IMG/VR virus record: IMGVR_UViG_3300027816_004420
Coordinates: 85,632-149,631 of that record
DNA: 64,000 nucleotides
From: a virus
Strand: one strand, 5' to 3'
Part shown: piece by piece, positions 18,925 to 28,400 of the stretch
How the letters are laid out: each line of letters begins with the position of its first letter
Position numbering within the stretch: position 1 is the stretch's first letter
Program-made: the position numbers and the translations under genes
Notes under the pieces: generated by a model
What the model was told of the DNA's origin: nothing
The model's input: the letters and a program-made list of their open reading frames with translations, nothing else
Database searches by the model: none

Positions 18925-20304
18925 TTATGGATTTTTTTGTTGCTCTCTTTCTTTTCTTTTCTCGAGAAGCTCCTTAACTCTATCTCTTTTTCTTTCTTCT
19001 TGTTGTTCTTCAAAACCTAAGAAGGTTACAGATGATTCCGTATCTATTTCAAGTAATTCGTTGTTGAATTTACAGTTTTCGAATACAACACCATCTTTAC
19101 CTAAACGAGACTTAGTAATTGCAATAGTTGCTAAGTTCATTTCTTTTTGTTGTAGTGTTTTTGCCACGGTTATGATGACGTGACCGACTTGGGCTTTCTT
19201 AATTGAACCTCCCATTTGGTCAGTAGTAACAACCTCAGATGAGATTGAACTTCTATTACCTTGGGTTGCTGTCCAACCAGCTATGTCAAGTTCATGACAC
19301 ATGGCTTCGAATGCTCTCATAATTGAACCTTCGGCTTTCCATTCGTCTTTAGCACTTGATTCTGGTAGAACACAATCAATATAGTCCATTACTATCATAT
19401 CAATCCTTGTTCCATCCGCTATCATTTTTCTGACCTGATTCTTTATTTGATTCATGGTCATTGTATCTGAAGCTAATTTCTTAAGAACTAATTTGTTTTG
19501 CATCGTTTCCTTAATCTCAGTAATTTTTTCCATAACTTTTTCTTTATGGAAAACCAAGTTATCGGGTTCTATGCCAGTCCAAATGGTAAAATGTTTTCTT
19601 TGGATAATTTTTGGGTTGTCCTCAAAAAATATTTGAAGAACGTTATATCCCATATTGAAAGCTGTATTAGAAATTTTTGTGAGGACGGTTGTCTTACCAA
19701 CACCTGTTGGTGCCAAGATAACACCAATCTCACCTTTCGCTAAACCACCTTTGAGTAGTTTGTCAATTCCTGCAATACCCATTGGAATTGGGTGTCTATA
19801 ATCTTCAACAAGAACATTTTCCAAATCGTTGAATACGTCTGATTGTCCTTTCTCGATTTCACCAACTTGAAGAGCCTCTCTAACAAGACCTTCGACTTTA
19901 TCGTAGGATTCGAAATCACCCTCAGTGATTATCTTTTGTGCCTTGTCCATTGCTTTCTGTAACTCTTGTTGTTTACAGAATTTCAATGCCTTCTCTTGAA
20001 CGAACTGAGTTCCTTCTAATGGTGCATCTTTTACTTGATTGAGAGTATCTAAAACAATTTTAGCTACAAGTTCTTGACTAACCTCGGACTTTATAATTTG
20101 TTCTAAAGTTTCGAAGTTTGGTGTTGATTCATATTTTACATAATACTCTTTAATCATTTGAATAATGATTTTAAAGTATTTGTTATCGAAATATGAACTC
20201 TCAATAACATCCAAGATTGAACTTGAAAAGTCCTTATCAAGGATTATTTGATTTATTAATTGTATCTGAAATGTATTACCTAAGTAGTCAAAATTCTTAT
20301 TCAT
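18925..20304 (-). CDS. Replicative DNA helicase, DnaB/T4 gp41-like
   Basis: A 459-residue protein. An N-terminal helical domain (residues about 1-150) is followed by a RecA-fold motor: Walker A PTGVGKTT at 199-206, Walker B IVMDYID at about 304-310, and a later QNxS-type region ATQGNRSS. The length and layout match T4 gp41 (475 residues), the hexameric 5'-3' helicase that unwinds the fork and recruits primase. No primase is present in the window. It is followed by a Lys/Arg/Glu-rich tail. It sits downstream of recombination and SSB genes in a co-directional block. Its upstream region lacks the TATTTAT motif, which fits early or middle expression. Confidence 0.88.
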   Translation of the reverse strand: MNKNFDYLGNTFQIQLINQIILDKDFSSSILDVIESSYFDNKYFKIIIQMIKEYYVKYESTPNFETLEQIIKSEVSQELVAKIVLDTLNQVKDAPLEGTQFVQEKALKFCKQQELQKAMDKAQKIITEGDFESYDKVEGLVREALQVGEIEKGQSDVFNDLENVLVEDYRHPIPMGIAGIDKLLKGGLAKGEIGVILAPTGVGKTTVLTKISNTAFNMGYNVLQIFFEDNPKIIQRKHFTIWTGIEPDNLVFHKEKVMEKITEIKETMQNKLVLKKLASDTMTMNQIKNQVRKMIADGTRIDMIVMDYIDCVLPESSAKDEWKAEGSIMRAFEAMCHELDIAGWTATQGNRSSISSEVVTTDQMGGSIKKAQVGHVIITVAKTLQQKEMNLATIAITKSRLGKDGVVFENCKFNNELLEIDTESSVTFLGFEEQQEERKRDRVKELLEKRKEREQQKNP

Positions 20305-20343
20305 AAACTCTCTGTGATTCCCCCCTTATAATTTAAATAGTCC

Positions 20344-20793
20344 TTAGATAAGGTCAAATTCCAAATACTCGTGAGTTAATTTTTTTGCTGAAAAAATGTC
20401 AGTTAATTCTCTAAGTAATTCTTTCAAGAATGGTCTTACGTCAACTGTATAACGAACTTTTGGTGGATAAAGTTTTCCATCAATTCTTCTATGACAAATT
20501 GTCGTGTCGCCCAACTTGACATAAAGGTTGAAAAATTCAGGACCTTCTGTGAACGATGTTTCCATAATTGCTGGATTATCATTGATGGCGTCCTTGTTAT
20601 CCATCATGTAAATCACAGTCTTCATTTTTAGATAATAATGGAGTTCCTCACTGAATGCCTTCATGAATCCATAAAGTTCCATAGAGTTCTTAGCTTTCGG
20701 GTTGTAACCACGAACATTAAAAAACCTCTGAACAACAATGTTTTCATTGAGGGTCAATAGAAATTCCATTTTTGTGCTGTCTTGCTCTTTCAT
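20344..20793 (-). CDS. Hypothetical protein in replication block
   Basis: A 149-residue protein not recognised. It is mixed alpha/beta and slightly acidic, with no catalytic motif evident. ATG 20793 is used; a second in-frame Met eight residues later is also possible. It lies between the 2OG-Fe(II) oxygenase and the helicase with gaps of 27 and 39 bases, so it is almost certainly part of the early/middle replication operon. A helicase-loader or accessory role (as T4 gp59 has for gp41) is a guess from position only; size and sequence do not support it directly. Confidence 0.5.
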   Translation of the reverse strand: MKEQDSTKMEFLLTLNENIVVQRFFNVRGYNPKAKNSMELYGFMKAFSEELHYYLKMKTVIYMMDNKDAINDNPAIMETSFTEGPEFFNLYVKLGDTTICHRRIDGKLYPPKVRYTVDVRPFLKELLRELTDIFSAKKLTHEYLEFDLI

Positions 20794-20820
20794 GTTTGTT
20801 TAATTTTTGTTTGTATTTGC

Positions 20821-21561
20821 TTAAAATTTAAATAAGTTATCTGTTTCATTTATACCCAATTCTTCTTCTTTGTAGAAGATAACTGTGTGTTTGTTTTTTA
20901 CTTCTTCATCGGTGAAGTAATAAAGTGCTAATGAATATCTTGACACATCATCAGGTGTTTTTAATGGTAGTGGATGCCCATGAGGTGCATCTTCAATAGA
21001 AAAAATAACCGCTCTATTGAATATTGGTTCTATCTCTATTTCTTTTTTCCAAGGGTCTCCACCCCATAACTCTAAATTACCTCCCCATTCTTTCAACCAA
21101 GTTTCATTTAAATAAAGTAATAGATTTAAGTTACGTTTCCATTTTTTACCAGGGTGTTGGTTATAATCAATGTGAATAGATAACTTACCCCCTTTATTTA
21201 TTTTATGTATTCCCCCTCCCAACATTATAGGGTCTCTATATAATTTCTCAAACCCTGTTAAATTTTCTAAAAATTTAATAAATGGTTCTGAATTCATATA
21301 CTCTGTAATCATATTGGTAATAGGAAGGTAGTTTTTAAACTCTTCCATATCGGTAGAATGTGTTGGGTAATATAATTTGTTTTTCTCAAACTCTTCAACC
21401 CATTCTTCTTCATTAGAAAACCATTTCTTGTGTTTTTTAATTTCTTCTAAACAACTTTTTAGTAAGAAGTCTGGTAAAAAATTATCAATCACAATGTATG
21501 GAAAAGGTTTCGCAGTTTGATACTGAATTTTCAGTTTATCTGATAAAGTGTAGTCTATCAT
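20821..21561 (-). CDS. 2-oxoglutarate/Fe(II)-dependent oxygenase (prolyl 4-hydroxylase-like)
   Basis: A 246-residue protein. The double-stranded beta-helix signature is visible: iron ligands His130-x-Asp132 (SIHIDYNQHP), the distal His196 (APHGHPLP; His194 is an alternative) and Arg208 (SRYSLALYYF) for 2-oxoglutarate. The N-terminal PFPYIVIDNFLPDFLL is typical of the prolyl hydroxylase-like branch of the superfamily. Such enzymes hydroxylate proline or other side chains, or modify nucleic acids. Substrate is unknown here. The first four bases overlap the exonuclease gene. It could prepare hydroxyproline in the Thr/Pro-rich virion protein encoded at 61949-63967 (see findings); modification of DNA or a host protein is equally open. 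Confidence 0.8.
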   Translation of the reverse strand: MIDYTLSDKLKIQYQTAKPFPYIVIDNFLPDFLLKSCLEEIKKHKKWFSNEEEWVEEFEKNKLYYPTHSTDMEEFKNYLPITNMITEYMNSEPFIKFLENLTGFEKLYRDPIMLGGGIHKINKGGKLSIHIDYNQHPGKKWKRNLNLLLYLNETWLKEWGGNLELWGGDPWKKEIEIEPIFNRAVIFSIEDAPHGHPLPLKTPDDVSRYSLALYYFTDEEVKNKHTVIFYKEEELGINETDNLFKF

Positions 21562-22550
21562 TTCTTTCGTTTTTCTTTTCTTATTAATTTTAAAAAAGGT
21601 TTGAGGAAATTAACCCATGCCTCATCATTTGTGGGGAGATATTTGAAGAGTCCGTCCTCCATCATCAATCTCATTAAGTTTTTATATCCCCTATCTGTTG
21701 GGTCTATGGTGTCTGTGTAGATTTGTTCTACTAAGGTTTTACCTTCGTCGGTTATTAGGGGTGTATTCAAATCAACAATTTGTTTATTTATTCTGTAGAA
21801 CTGTTCTCCAAGTATACCGCTTTTTGTCTTTCCTGTCAAAATATTAGATAAACTTTTAATAGGTTTTTTTTGCGGGATATTTCGTGCATAATCCAATATT
21901 TCTTCGATAGTGCATTGTTTTTCAAGCATAATCGGAAAAAGTTTTACTAAAGTTTTTTCACCCAGGCCTTCGATACCATCTATATTATCTGACTTATCAC
22001 CTGTCATGATTTTTGTCAAAGTAACGTTGTAATGTGGAATATCCACTTTATTGATTGTTACCTTATCCCCGTTCTTTAGATAACCTTTACCTACGGGTGA
22101 ATAGATGGTCACCCTTGGGTTAATTAACTGTGTTAAGTCTTTGTCTGCCGAGAATATGATAATCTCTTCATCGGTCGCTATTTGAGTATAATAGGATATT
22201 AGGTCGTCAGCTTCATTGTTAATCATTTCGACTTGTCGCACATAGACCTCCTCCAAATACATCTTTACTCTTGCCTTTTGTTGCAAGTAAGATTCGTATT
22301 TGTATTCATTCATGTCTTGACGACGATTACCCTTGTATTGTGGGTATAAAGATTTTCTGATTGATGAGTTAGAATCACCGTCCCAAAATACAATCACTTT
22401 ATCGTGATTATGCATCTCTAAAAATCTCCTGATTGTGTTGATGAAGTGATATACTCCACCTATATGAGAACCGTCACTATAAAGGTCTCTGACCCCGTGA
22501 AATCCAATTTTGAATAGGTTGTCCCCATCCACCAACAATGTCTTCGTCAC
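21558..22550 (-). CDS. 5'-3' exonuclease / flap endonuclease (T4 RNase H-like)
   Basis: A 330-residue protein with the FEN/PIN fold. Metal-binding acids are seen in LLVDGDNLF (Asp8, Asp10), FWDGDSNSS, NNEADDLISYY and FSADKDLTQL. A helix-three-turn-helix DNA-binding motif GDKSDNIDGIEGLGEKT lies near residues 188-204. This is the layout of T4 RNase H and of the polymerase I 5' nuclease, which remove RNA primers and flaps from lagging strands. It lies between recA and the oxygenase gene, overlapping the latter by four bases. No TATTTAT motif precedes it. Confidence 0.9.
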   Translation of the reverse strand: MTKTLLVDGDNLFKIGFHGVRDLYSDGSHIGGVYHFINTIRRFLEMHNHDKVIVFWDGDSNSSIRKSLYPQYKGNRRQDMNEYKYESYLQQKARVKMYLEEVYVRQVEMINNEADDLISYYTQIATDEEIIIFSADKDLTQLINPRVTIYSPVGKGYLKNGDKVTINKVDIPHYNVTLTKIMTGDKSDNIDGIEGLGEKTLVKLFPIMLEKQCTIEEILDYARNIPQKKPIKSLSNILTGKTKSGILGEQFYRINKQIVDLNTPLITDEGKTLVEQIYTDTIDPTDRGYKNLMRLMMEDGLFKYLPTNDEAWVNFLKPFLKLIRKEKRKK

Positions 22551-22573
22551 ATATTCAATTTAATGGTGAACAA

Positions 22574-23575
22574 TCAATCTTCTTTTTCTTCTGTGAGTGT
22601 AAAATCCCCTTCAGCACCGATAATATCTTTCCAATAGTCGGCGTATTCTTTTTTGTAGGCCTCGATAGACGCTTTTTCTTCGGTTGAATCTTTACCAGCC
22701 AAGAACCCGTGAGGAGTAACAATAATCTTTCCGTCATCAAAACCCAATCCGTTGATGTGATTTTTCATAACTGAGATTTTACTTCTTACTGCAAATTTCA
22801 CTGAGCGTTTGTCTTTGGTAGCAGTAATCTTGGTAGTTCCAGCACCTTTTTGATTTCCGAAAAGGAAAACTAATGATGAGTTTAACCAAACTGATTCTCC
22901 ACCTTTAGCCTTAATCTTTGGTTGACCAAAAGGATTGTCGGGTAGTTCTACCCATGGTTGGTTGATAATAATAAGTGTATTTTCGTATTCGGTGTCTGCC
23001 TTTCTAGAGCCTGAGATTCTTTGGTTGATACCCATACCAATTTTATCTGATAACACAGATGCGTTGTGTTGTTTACCACCTTTACCTTCGTATGTCATTT
23101 TACAAGGAACAGAACCAACTGAATCCCATATAAAACATAAACTGTAATTCAATTCCCCTTTTTCTTGTGCATCAAGGAGTTGATTGATGTAGTCTGTGAT
23201 TTGTTCAATGTAACTGAAATTGTTATTGAATAAGAAAAATCCATCCCAATCAAGTTCGCCTGTTTCTTTATCAACAACTTCTTCGCATTGGAAACCCATA
23301 AGTTTGGCGTGGTCAAAACTCCATTTCTGTTCTGTGATTATGAATACAGGAAGTATTTCTTTCTTCTGAGCATCTACCGCAGCTTTGATGGCTGCAGTTG
23401 TTTTACCTGTATCTGAGTGCCCGAGGAACATGTTGATATGTCCAACTGCGGGACCTGGAAGTCCAACTGCATCCAAAAAGTCAGAACCTAAGTCCAAAAA
23501 TCTTTGTGGTTTATATCTTGCTGAAGTTGAGAACTTCTTTTTTAAATTACCGAAATCGTTTTTCTTAATAGCCAT
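22574..23575 (-). CDS. RecA/UvsX-like recombinase
   Basis: A 333-residue protein. Walker A GHSDTGKTT lies at 52-60, Walker B-like hydrophobic strand LCFIWDSVGS near 147-156, and a KAKGGES loop near 223-229 corresponds to the DNA-binding L2 region. UvsX/RecA forms filaments on single-stranded DNA for strand invasion, repair and recombination-dependent replication. It has an acidic C-terminal tail (LTEEKED), as T4 UvsX and bacterial RecA do. It follows the SSB gene across a strong terminator hairpin, so it is likely served by read-through or its own promoter. Confidence 0.9.
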   Translation of the reverse strand: MAIKKNDFGNLKKKFSTSARYKPQRFLDLGSDFLDAVGLPGPAVGHINMFLGHSDTGKTTAAIKAAVDAQKKEILPVFIITEQKWSFDHAKLMGFQCEEVVDKETGELDWDGFFLFNNNFSYIEQITDYINQLLDAQEKGELNYSLCFIWDSVGSVPCKMTYEGKGGKQHNASVLSDKIGMGINQRISGSRKADTEYENTLIIINQPWVELPDNPFGQPKIKAKGGESVWLNSSLVFLFGNQKGAGTTKITATKDKRSVKFAVRSKISVMKNHINGLGFDDGKIIVTPHGFLAGKDSTEEKASIEAYKKEYADYWKDIIGAEGDFTLTEEKED

Positions 23576-23593
23576 ATTGTGTTACATAAAAAT

Positions 23594-23616
23594 AAGGGCG
23601 GCTCAACACCGCCCTT
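23594..23616 (-). terminator. Rho-independent terminator after SSB gene
   Basis: An 8-bp perfect stem AAGGGCGG/CCGCCCTT with a 7-base loop, followed on the minus strand by ATTTTTATG. It lies 10 bases after the SSB stop and would limit transcription into recA, consistent with SSB being needed in much larger amounts. Confidence 0.8.
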
Positions 23617-23625
23617 GTTATAAAA

Positions 23626-24483
23626 TTAGAATGGTAAATCTTCGTCTACTTCAGAATCTGCTTGTGGGTCTTGAACCTTTTTGGTAGTTGGTTTTGATGA
23701 ACCACCGAGTGTTTCCTCAGAAACTGTGCTGTCACCATAAACATATCCACCTTTTTCAGTATCCCACTTTGGAGTTTCACCTCTTGCGATTGCCTCAAGG
23801 TACTCAACAGGTTTCTTACTGTATACATCAGTCCAACTTAACTCATCGTTAATCCACTCTTTAGCTTGGTCCTTGTCTGTATGAACAGGAGCCGGGTCAT
23901 CATACATAATCGCAGATACGGTTGTGTATTCTTTACCCTTAGGTGTTTTGGATTTAGCAAGTTCGATGATAAGGTCACGACCATTCTCAGGGTCAGTAAC
24001 ATCACCTTTGTTTCTCCAAATTGGAATGATTTTATCTAAGATACCTTCGTTCTTGTAGTTGTGTTTGAATCTCCAAAACTTTGGTCCATCAGCTTCGTTA
24101 TCTCTGTCGATAACTTTTACGATGTAAAACTTACGAGATTTGTATTGCTTAGCAAGTTCCTTGTCAGATTCCTTACCTGTGCTCATCAATTCTTCATAAA
24201 CTTCGTTAAGTGGAGAACGCTCATTGTCGTTTTTTCCTGGGTCATAGAACTTTTGCCATTGACCTCCTACTTGGATTTCGTGATACCAAGCCTCTTTGAA
24301 TGGTGAGGAACCATCTTGTGTAGGGAGAATTCTAATTCTTCTCTGACCTGATTTCTCTTTATCACCAAGGATTAAAGCGAAATACTTTTTCATTCTTTCG
24401 TCTTGCGACATTTTGGATTGGGCCCCGCCCCCGATTTGATTTTTTTCATACTGCGCCAATACGGCATCTAATACATTTGTCAT
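23626..24483 (-). CDS. Single-stranded DNA-binding protein, T4 gp32-like
   Basis: A 285-residue protein. It has the gp32 layout: a short basic N-terminal region for cooperative binding, an OB-type core with many aromatic residues (YHEIQVGGQWQKFYDPGKND; FWRFKHNYKN), and a flexible acidic tail ending DEDLPF. That tail resembles the E. coli SSB tip that recruits replication proteins. Unlike T4 gp32, the zinc-binding Cys/His cluster is not evident; the core contains no Cys. It coats single-stranded DNA at forks and in recombination. It heads the replication block and is followed by a terminator. No TATTTAT motif precedes it, which points to a different (early/middle) promoter class. Confidence 0.85.
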   Translation of the reverse strand: MTNVLDAVLAQYEKNQIGGGAQSKMSQDERMKKYFALILGDKEKSGQRRIRILPTQDGSSPFKEAWYHEIQVGGQWQKFYDPGKNDNERSPLNEVYEELMSTGKESDKELAKQYKSRKFYIVKVIDRDNEADGPKFWRFKHNYKNEGILDKIIPIWRNKGDVTDPENGRDLIIELAKSKTPKGKEYTTVSAIMYDDPAPVHTDKDQAKEWINDELSWTDVYSKKPVEYLEAIARGETPKWDTEKGGYVYGDSTVSEETLGGSSKPTTKKVQDPQADSEVDEDLPF

Positions 24484-24542
24484 TTTGAATTGTTTTTATT
24501 GTTTATTAATTATAATTGGGAAATCCCTATATGTCAAATTAA

Positions 24543-24564
24543 AAAGGGACCTTTCAGTCCCTTT
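24543..24564 (-). terminator. Rho-independent terminator after Pro-rich coiled-coil gene
   Basis: An 8-bp perfect stem AAAGGGAC/GTCCCTTT with a 6-base loop, 3 bases beyond the stop at 24568, followed on the minus strand by a short T-run. It closes the late transcript before the SSB gene. Confidence 0.8.
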
Positions 24565-24567
24565 ATT

Positions 24568-25251
24568 TTATCTGTTAAATTCGTTTTCGTAACTATCTAC
24601 ATCACCAGGTTGGAATGAGTTTTTGATATCATTCACGTTGATGTTTTTAACATCATCCGTTGTTAACACATAATCATGTTTACCTGTTTTTTCCATCTCT
24701 TCTTTTTTATCCTCAAAAAAGTCTGTAAGTTTTTGATTGAATGGATATGAATCATATGTTCTTAGTTCTAACTTTTCTTGTGGAGTTTTCTCTCTATACT
24801 TTTCAATCTTCATCTCCAAAGAGTTAAGTTTAGACATAAGTCCATCCATTTCCTTGAGCTTGGATTCGAGGTTATTTAATTGACCAAATAAATTATTAAA
24901 ATACTCATCTTGTTTCTTTTCGATGTTTTTTTGACTATCCACTAAATCAGTAACTTCTACCTCTTCAGTTCCATCACCTTCACCCTCTTCTGATTTTCCC
25001 TCATCGTCAATTTTCTCTACGTCAGGGTCATTCTCTACATCAATAGGTTGAGGTGCTGTGTCTGTAGCTGGTTCCTCACCAGCTGGTGGTGGGGGAACCG
25101 CTCCGGCTTCGGGTGCTGCTGGCGGAGGAGGAATTGCACCTGGGTCTTCAGGTAATGGTAGTTCTGCTTGTTCTACAATGTATTTGTTAATTTGTCTGTA
25201 GCGTTCAATCTCGCTAATAATTTTTCTATCTAAACTCATAGTTTTAACCAT
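24568..25251 (-). CDS. Pro-rich and coiled-coil protein, unknown function
   Basis: A 227-residue protein with three zones. Residues about 32-70 are a Pro/Ala/Glu linker with repeated IPPPPAAPEAG-type blocks. Residues about 70-105 are strongly acidic (Glu/Asp/Gly). Residues about 105-165 form a heptad-like coiled coil (FGQLNNLESKLKEMDGLMSK). The gene overlaps the previous small gene by 8 bases, and a second Met at codon 5 is a possible start. The pair is preceded by a late-type motif and followed by a terminator, so it is likely a virion or assembly protein. The acidic, coiled-coil composition would suit a scaffold or hub linker, but I cannot name a family. Confidence 0.5.
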   Translation of the reverse strand: MVKTMSLDRKIISEIERYRQINKYIVEQAELPLPEDPGAIPPPPAAPEAGAVPPPPAGEEPATDTAPQPIDVENDPDVEKIDDEGKSEEGEGDGTEEVEVTDLVDSQKNIEKKQDEYFNNLFGQLNNLESKLKEMDGLMSKLNSLEMKIEKYREKTPQEKLELRTYDSYPFNQKLTDFFEDKKEEMEKTGKHDYVLTTDDVKNINVNDIKNSFQPGDVDSYENEFNR

Positions 25252-25468
25252 TTAGTAATTGCTTTATACCTCTTGAAGTTTCAACCCTTACTTTTCTGTT
25301 TGCAGTTTGCATGTGTCCGGCTCTTTCGATTAGACCATCTCTTTCTCTAACTACGTAACAGTCTCCTGTTTCTAAGTCGCAAACTTGTTTAGTTCCATCA
25401 CCCAAATCTTCTTCAGAAAATTTAACCGATTTTCCTAAATAATTGTCCAATGTTGATTTTAAACTCAT
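25244..25468 (-). CDS. Small conserved-looking hypothetical protein
   Basis: A 74-residue protein. It has two Cys six residues apart (CDLETGDC) that could form a disulfide or metal site, and a charged C-terminal half. No family recognised. It begins 12 bases after a TATTTATA motif and overlaps the start of the Pro-rich coiled-coil gene, so the two form a small late operon downstream of the 2562-residue tail protein. Confidence 0.5.
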   Translation of the reverse strand: MSLKSTLDNYLGKSVKFSEEDLGDGTKQVCDLETGDCYVVRERDGLIERAGHMQTANRKVRVETSRGIKQLLNG

Positions 25469-25480
25469 AAAATTCTTTAT

Positions 25481-25488
25481 TATAAATA
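25481..25488 (-). promoter_or_regulatory. TATTTATA motif, candidate late promoter
   Basis: TATTTATA on the coding strand ends 12 bases before the ATG at 25468, in the 30-base gap after the 2562-residue gene. Confidence 0.45.
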
Positions 25489-25498
25489 TATTGTTATG

Positions 25499-28400
25499 TT
25501 ATAAAGTGAAAGGAGGACTTGTTGCTCCGGCATTTATAGGAACAGGGTCTGATGTGTTCGGGAAGATGTGTGTATAACTGCTCGATTTATATCTTACGGA
25601 AGCTTGGAATCTACCTTTTGCACTTGTCTCAACCAAATTAGTATATTTTGTGCCAGGATTATTTGTTATTACAATGGACTGAATTTCTATCTCAGGTATT
25701 AAAACTAACTCAAATTCACCTTTCTGAATCAAGTTCGGACAACTGAATTGTAAAGTAACATAACCTCCCGTAGGTTTTTTAATATTGTAGATGTCGGGTC
25801 CCGAAAAATTAGGTAGTTCACCACTGTTAGTATTACTCACTATAACTAATGAGCCTGGCGGTGTTTGGGTCGATGGGGTTGCAGGTGGAACATAAATTAA
25901 AAAATTGTAATTTTGTCGGACTGTTTCCTGTGTTGACGTATTATTAGCTAATATCTTAATTTGTGTTGTTATTTCTATTTCGTCGCCCTCATAGTCCTCA
26001 AGTTCACCCTGAAACTCAGCACTTATTAATGCCGCTCTCGAACAGGTGAATGTTTGTTTATCTTGAGAAACGAAACCAACAAGTCTAGTGTTTTGTCTAC
26101 TTTCAACAGTTCTTGTGATTGAATTATTTGGACCCTTCTTTATTGTATATAATGTGTAGGACATTACGGGTTGGTCATCCATCTCCCACGTTCCACTATT
26201 AGGAGATATTTTAACAACTAACAACTCATCACCACCAATTGTGTTTTTGGTTTGAGTTATAATCTCAAGAGGATTTGGTCCAGTCTGTTGTGGATTAGTA
26301 ATAACACCTGATGCAGCCGCAGTAACATTACTTGCGTTGTTTACATATGAACCTGGAGATGAAGCCGCTGATGGTGAAATTGATGGGTCAAAATTGAAAG
26401 TAGAAACTGTTGTAAATGTTCCATAGAAAGTATCGACTTTAATGTTTCCTGTTGATACTGTAGTTCCCACTTCGGGGACAACTACTCTAATAGTTTGAGG
26501 ATTGACTATGGTTATATTTCTCGGTTCAACTTGAACACCGTTTATGAATACGGCTATTGTTGAATCCAAGCAGTTACCTTTGATTTGAACTATTGTTCCT
26601 GAGTTACCAATCGTTGGCGCAAATGTTGTTATGATTGGAGGTGGGCATGTTTGTCCAGGATTAGGTGGTGGAGGTGTAGGGACTGTTGTATCTTTTTGAA
26701 TCTCTTTTGCTTCCTTATCATTCTTTTCTGCTAATTCTTTTGGTATTATTCCAAGTTGAACCGCAGAAACATAGGCTTCTTGCATTGTTCCAATCACCGT
26801 TGAAAATTCTGACTCGGCATTCAACTCGTAGTAGTTCTCAGCAACACTCTCTTTCGGCCAATAACACACGTAATATTTTGTTAATTTCAATTGTCTAATT
26901 CTTTCCAAATTGTTTTCCAATCTAGACCTCATAAAACCAATATATTCCTTGAGACTATTGAATGCAGCAATTGGTAATGAATTTGACGAACCTGAGGATG
27001 TCACGTTAACACAACAATATTTTTTATTGAAATATAAATTTGTTGTTTGAATTGGTTGGAAATTTTTATCGAGTGATAATAATGAAAAGTTGTGATTATA
27101 TCCAACAAACTTTCCCGCATCTGTGTTCGAGCTTTTGACAAAACTATTCACATATGAAATCGCATATATGTAGAATCTCAATAATGTGTTGTCTGAACCA
27201 GGAATTTCTCTTTCCAATGCCTCCTTGAACTTCTGAGGTGTGAGTTCTGTTACGGTTCCAGATTGAACCTCATATCCTTGATATGTTATCACGTCAACTT
27301 TTGATGTGCAACTATTTTGAGCATCCAATGTATTATTTGAAACCTGAACTACTTCGTCTGTTTTCTGTTGTTGTGTATTAGCAATAGGTTTAGGAACGTC
27401 TTTCTTAATTTTCAAAATTGCCTCCAATCTTGTTAATAAGTTTTGATTAATACTTTGTAGGAAAGAATCAATTGCAGGTAAATCATAAATTCCTTGTCTG
27501 ATACCAGTAAAGGTTGTTTGGAAATTTCCAGGCTGTATAGAGTGGTTGATACTATCAATCAGATAAGGTCCGTTAAACATTGGGACATGTCTCAAATTGA
27601 AATACATTGTTGGTTGAATAATAGCATTTCCTAAACAAACCACAGAACATTTATAACTTCTTTGTTTATAAAGATTATAGAGTGACACGTTTTGTGTTGC
27701 GACATTTCTACCTGTGGATTGGTTTACAATATTCAATTGAGTGTTAATTGATTCCGAGGTTGCCACTCCTGACGCTTGCTCGACTTGGAATGAATAGAAT
27801 ATGTTTTGATTTCTATTTCCGATATCGACATTAAAACCAACGCACTTATTTGATGTCGCCCAGTCTTTTTTTCCCTCCTGATTCTCAATCAAAGGATTTT
27901 CAGACGCCCTTCTCATTTCAAATCCATCATCACGAAATCTGAAATTTCCTTTTGGTAAATCCAAATATTGTGATGGTTTTCCAACATATGTGCAAACCAT
28001 TTTAGGTGATGAATTTCTATAATCAACATTCAAGAAAGTTCCCCACATGTTATTTGCAAATTCCAAAGAACCCTCAGGTTGAGGTATTGTTGTTCCGTCC
28101 ACATCTTGAATATTATAGAAGTTTACATAAGCCGGAAGGTTCATTACTGTAAAGTTATTCTTAATTAGAATACCACTTATCAAAGTGAAGATACTCATGG
28201 CATTATTCAGAGAGTTTCTTCCAATCATATTTTTCAACTCGAAGATATCTAAGAGAACGGTCTGTCCAATGTTTCTTGAAGCCCTATCCAAGAATAAAAT
28301 GTCTTCGAATAGAGTTTTTGTTTTGTAATCACCACCAGCAATCCATTTATCATTTAAGGCTTTGAACACTTCCCAGTTCTCGACTTTACTTTGTTGTCCC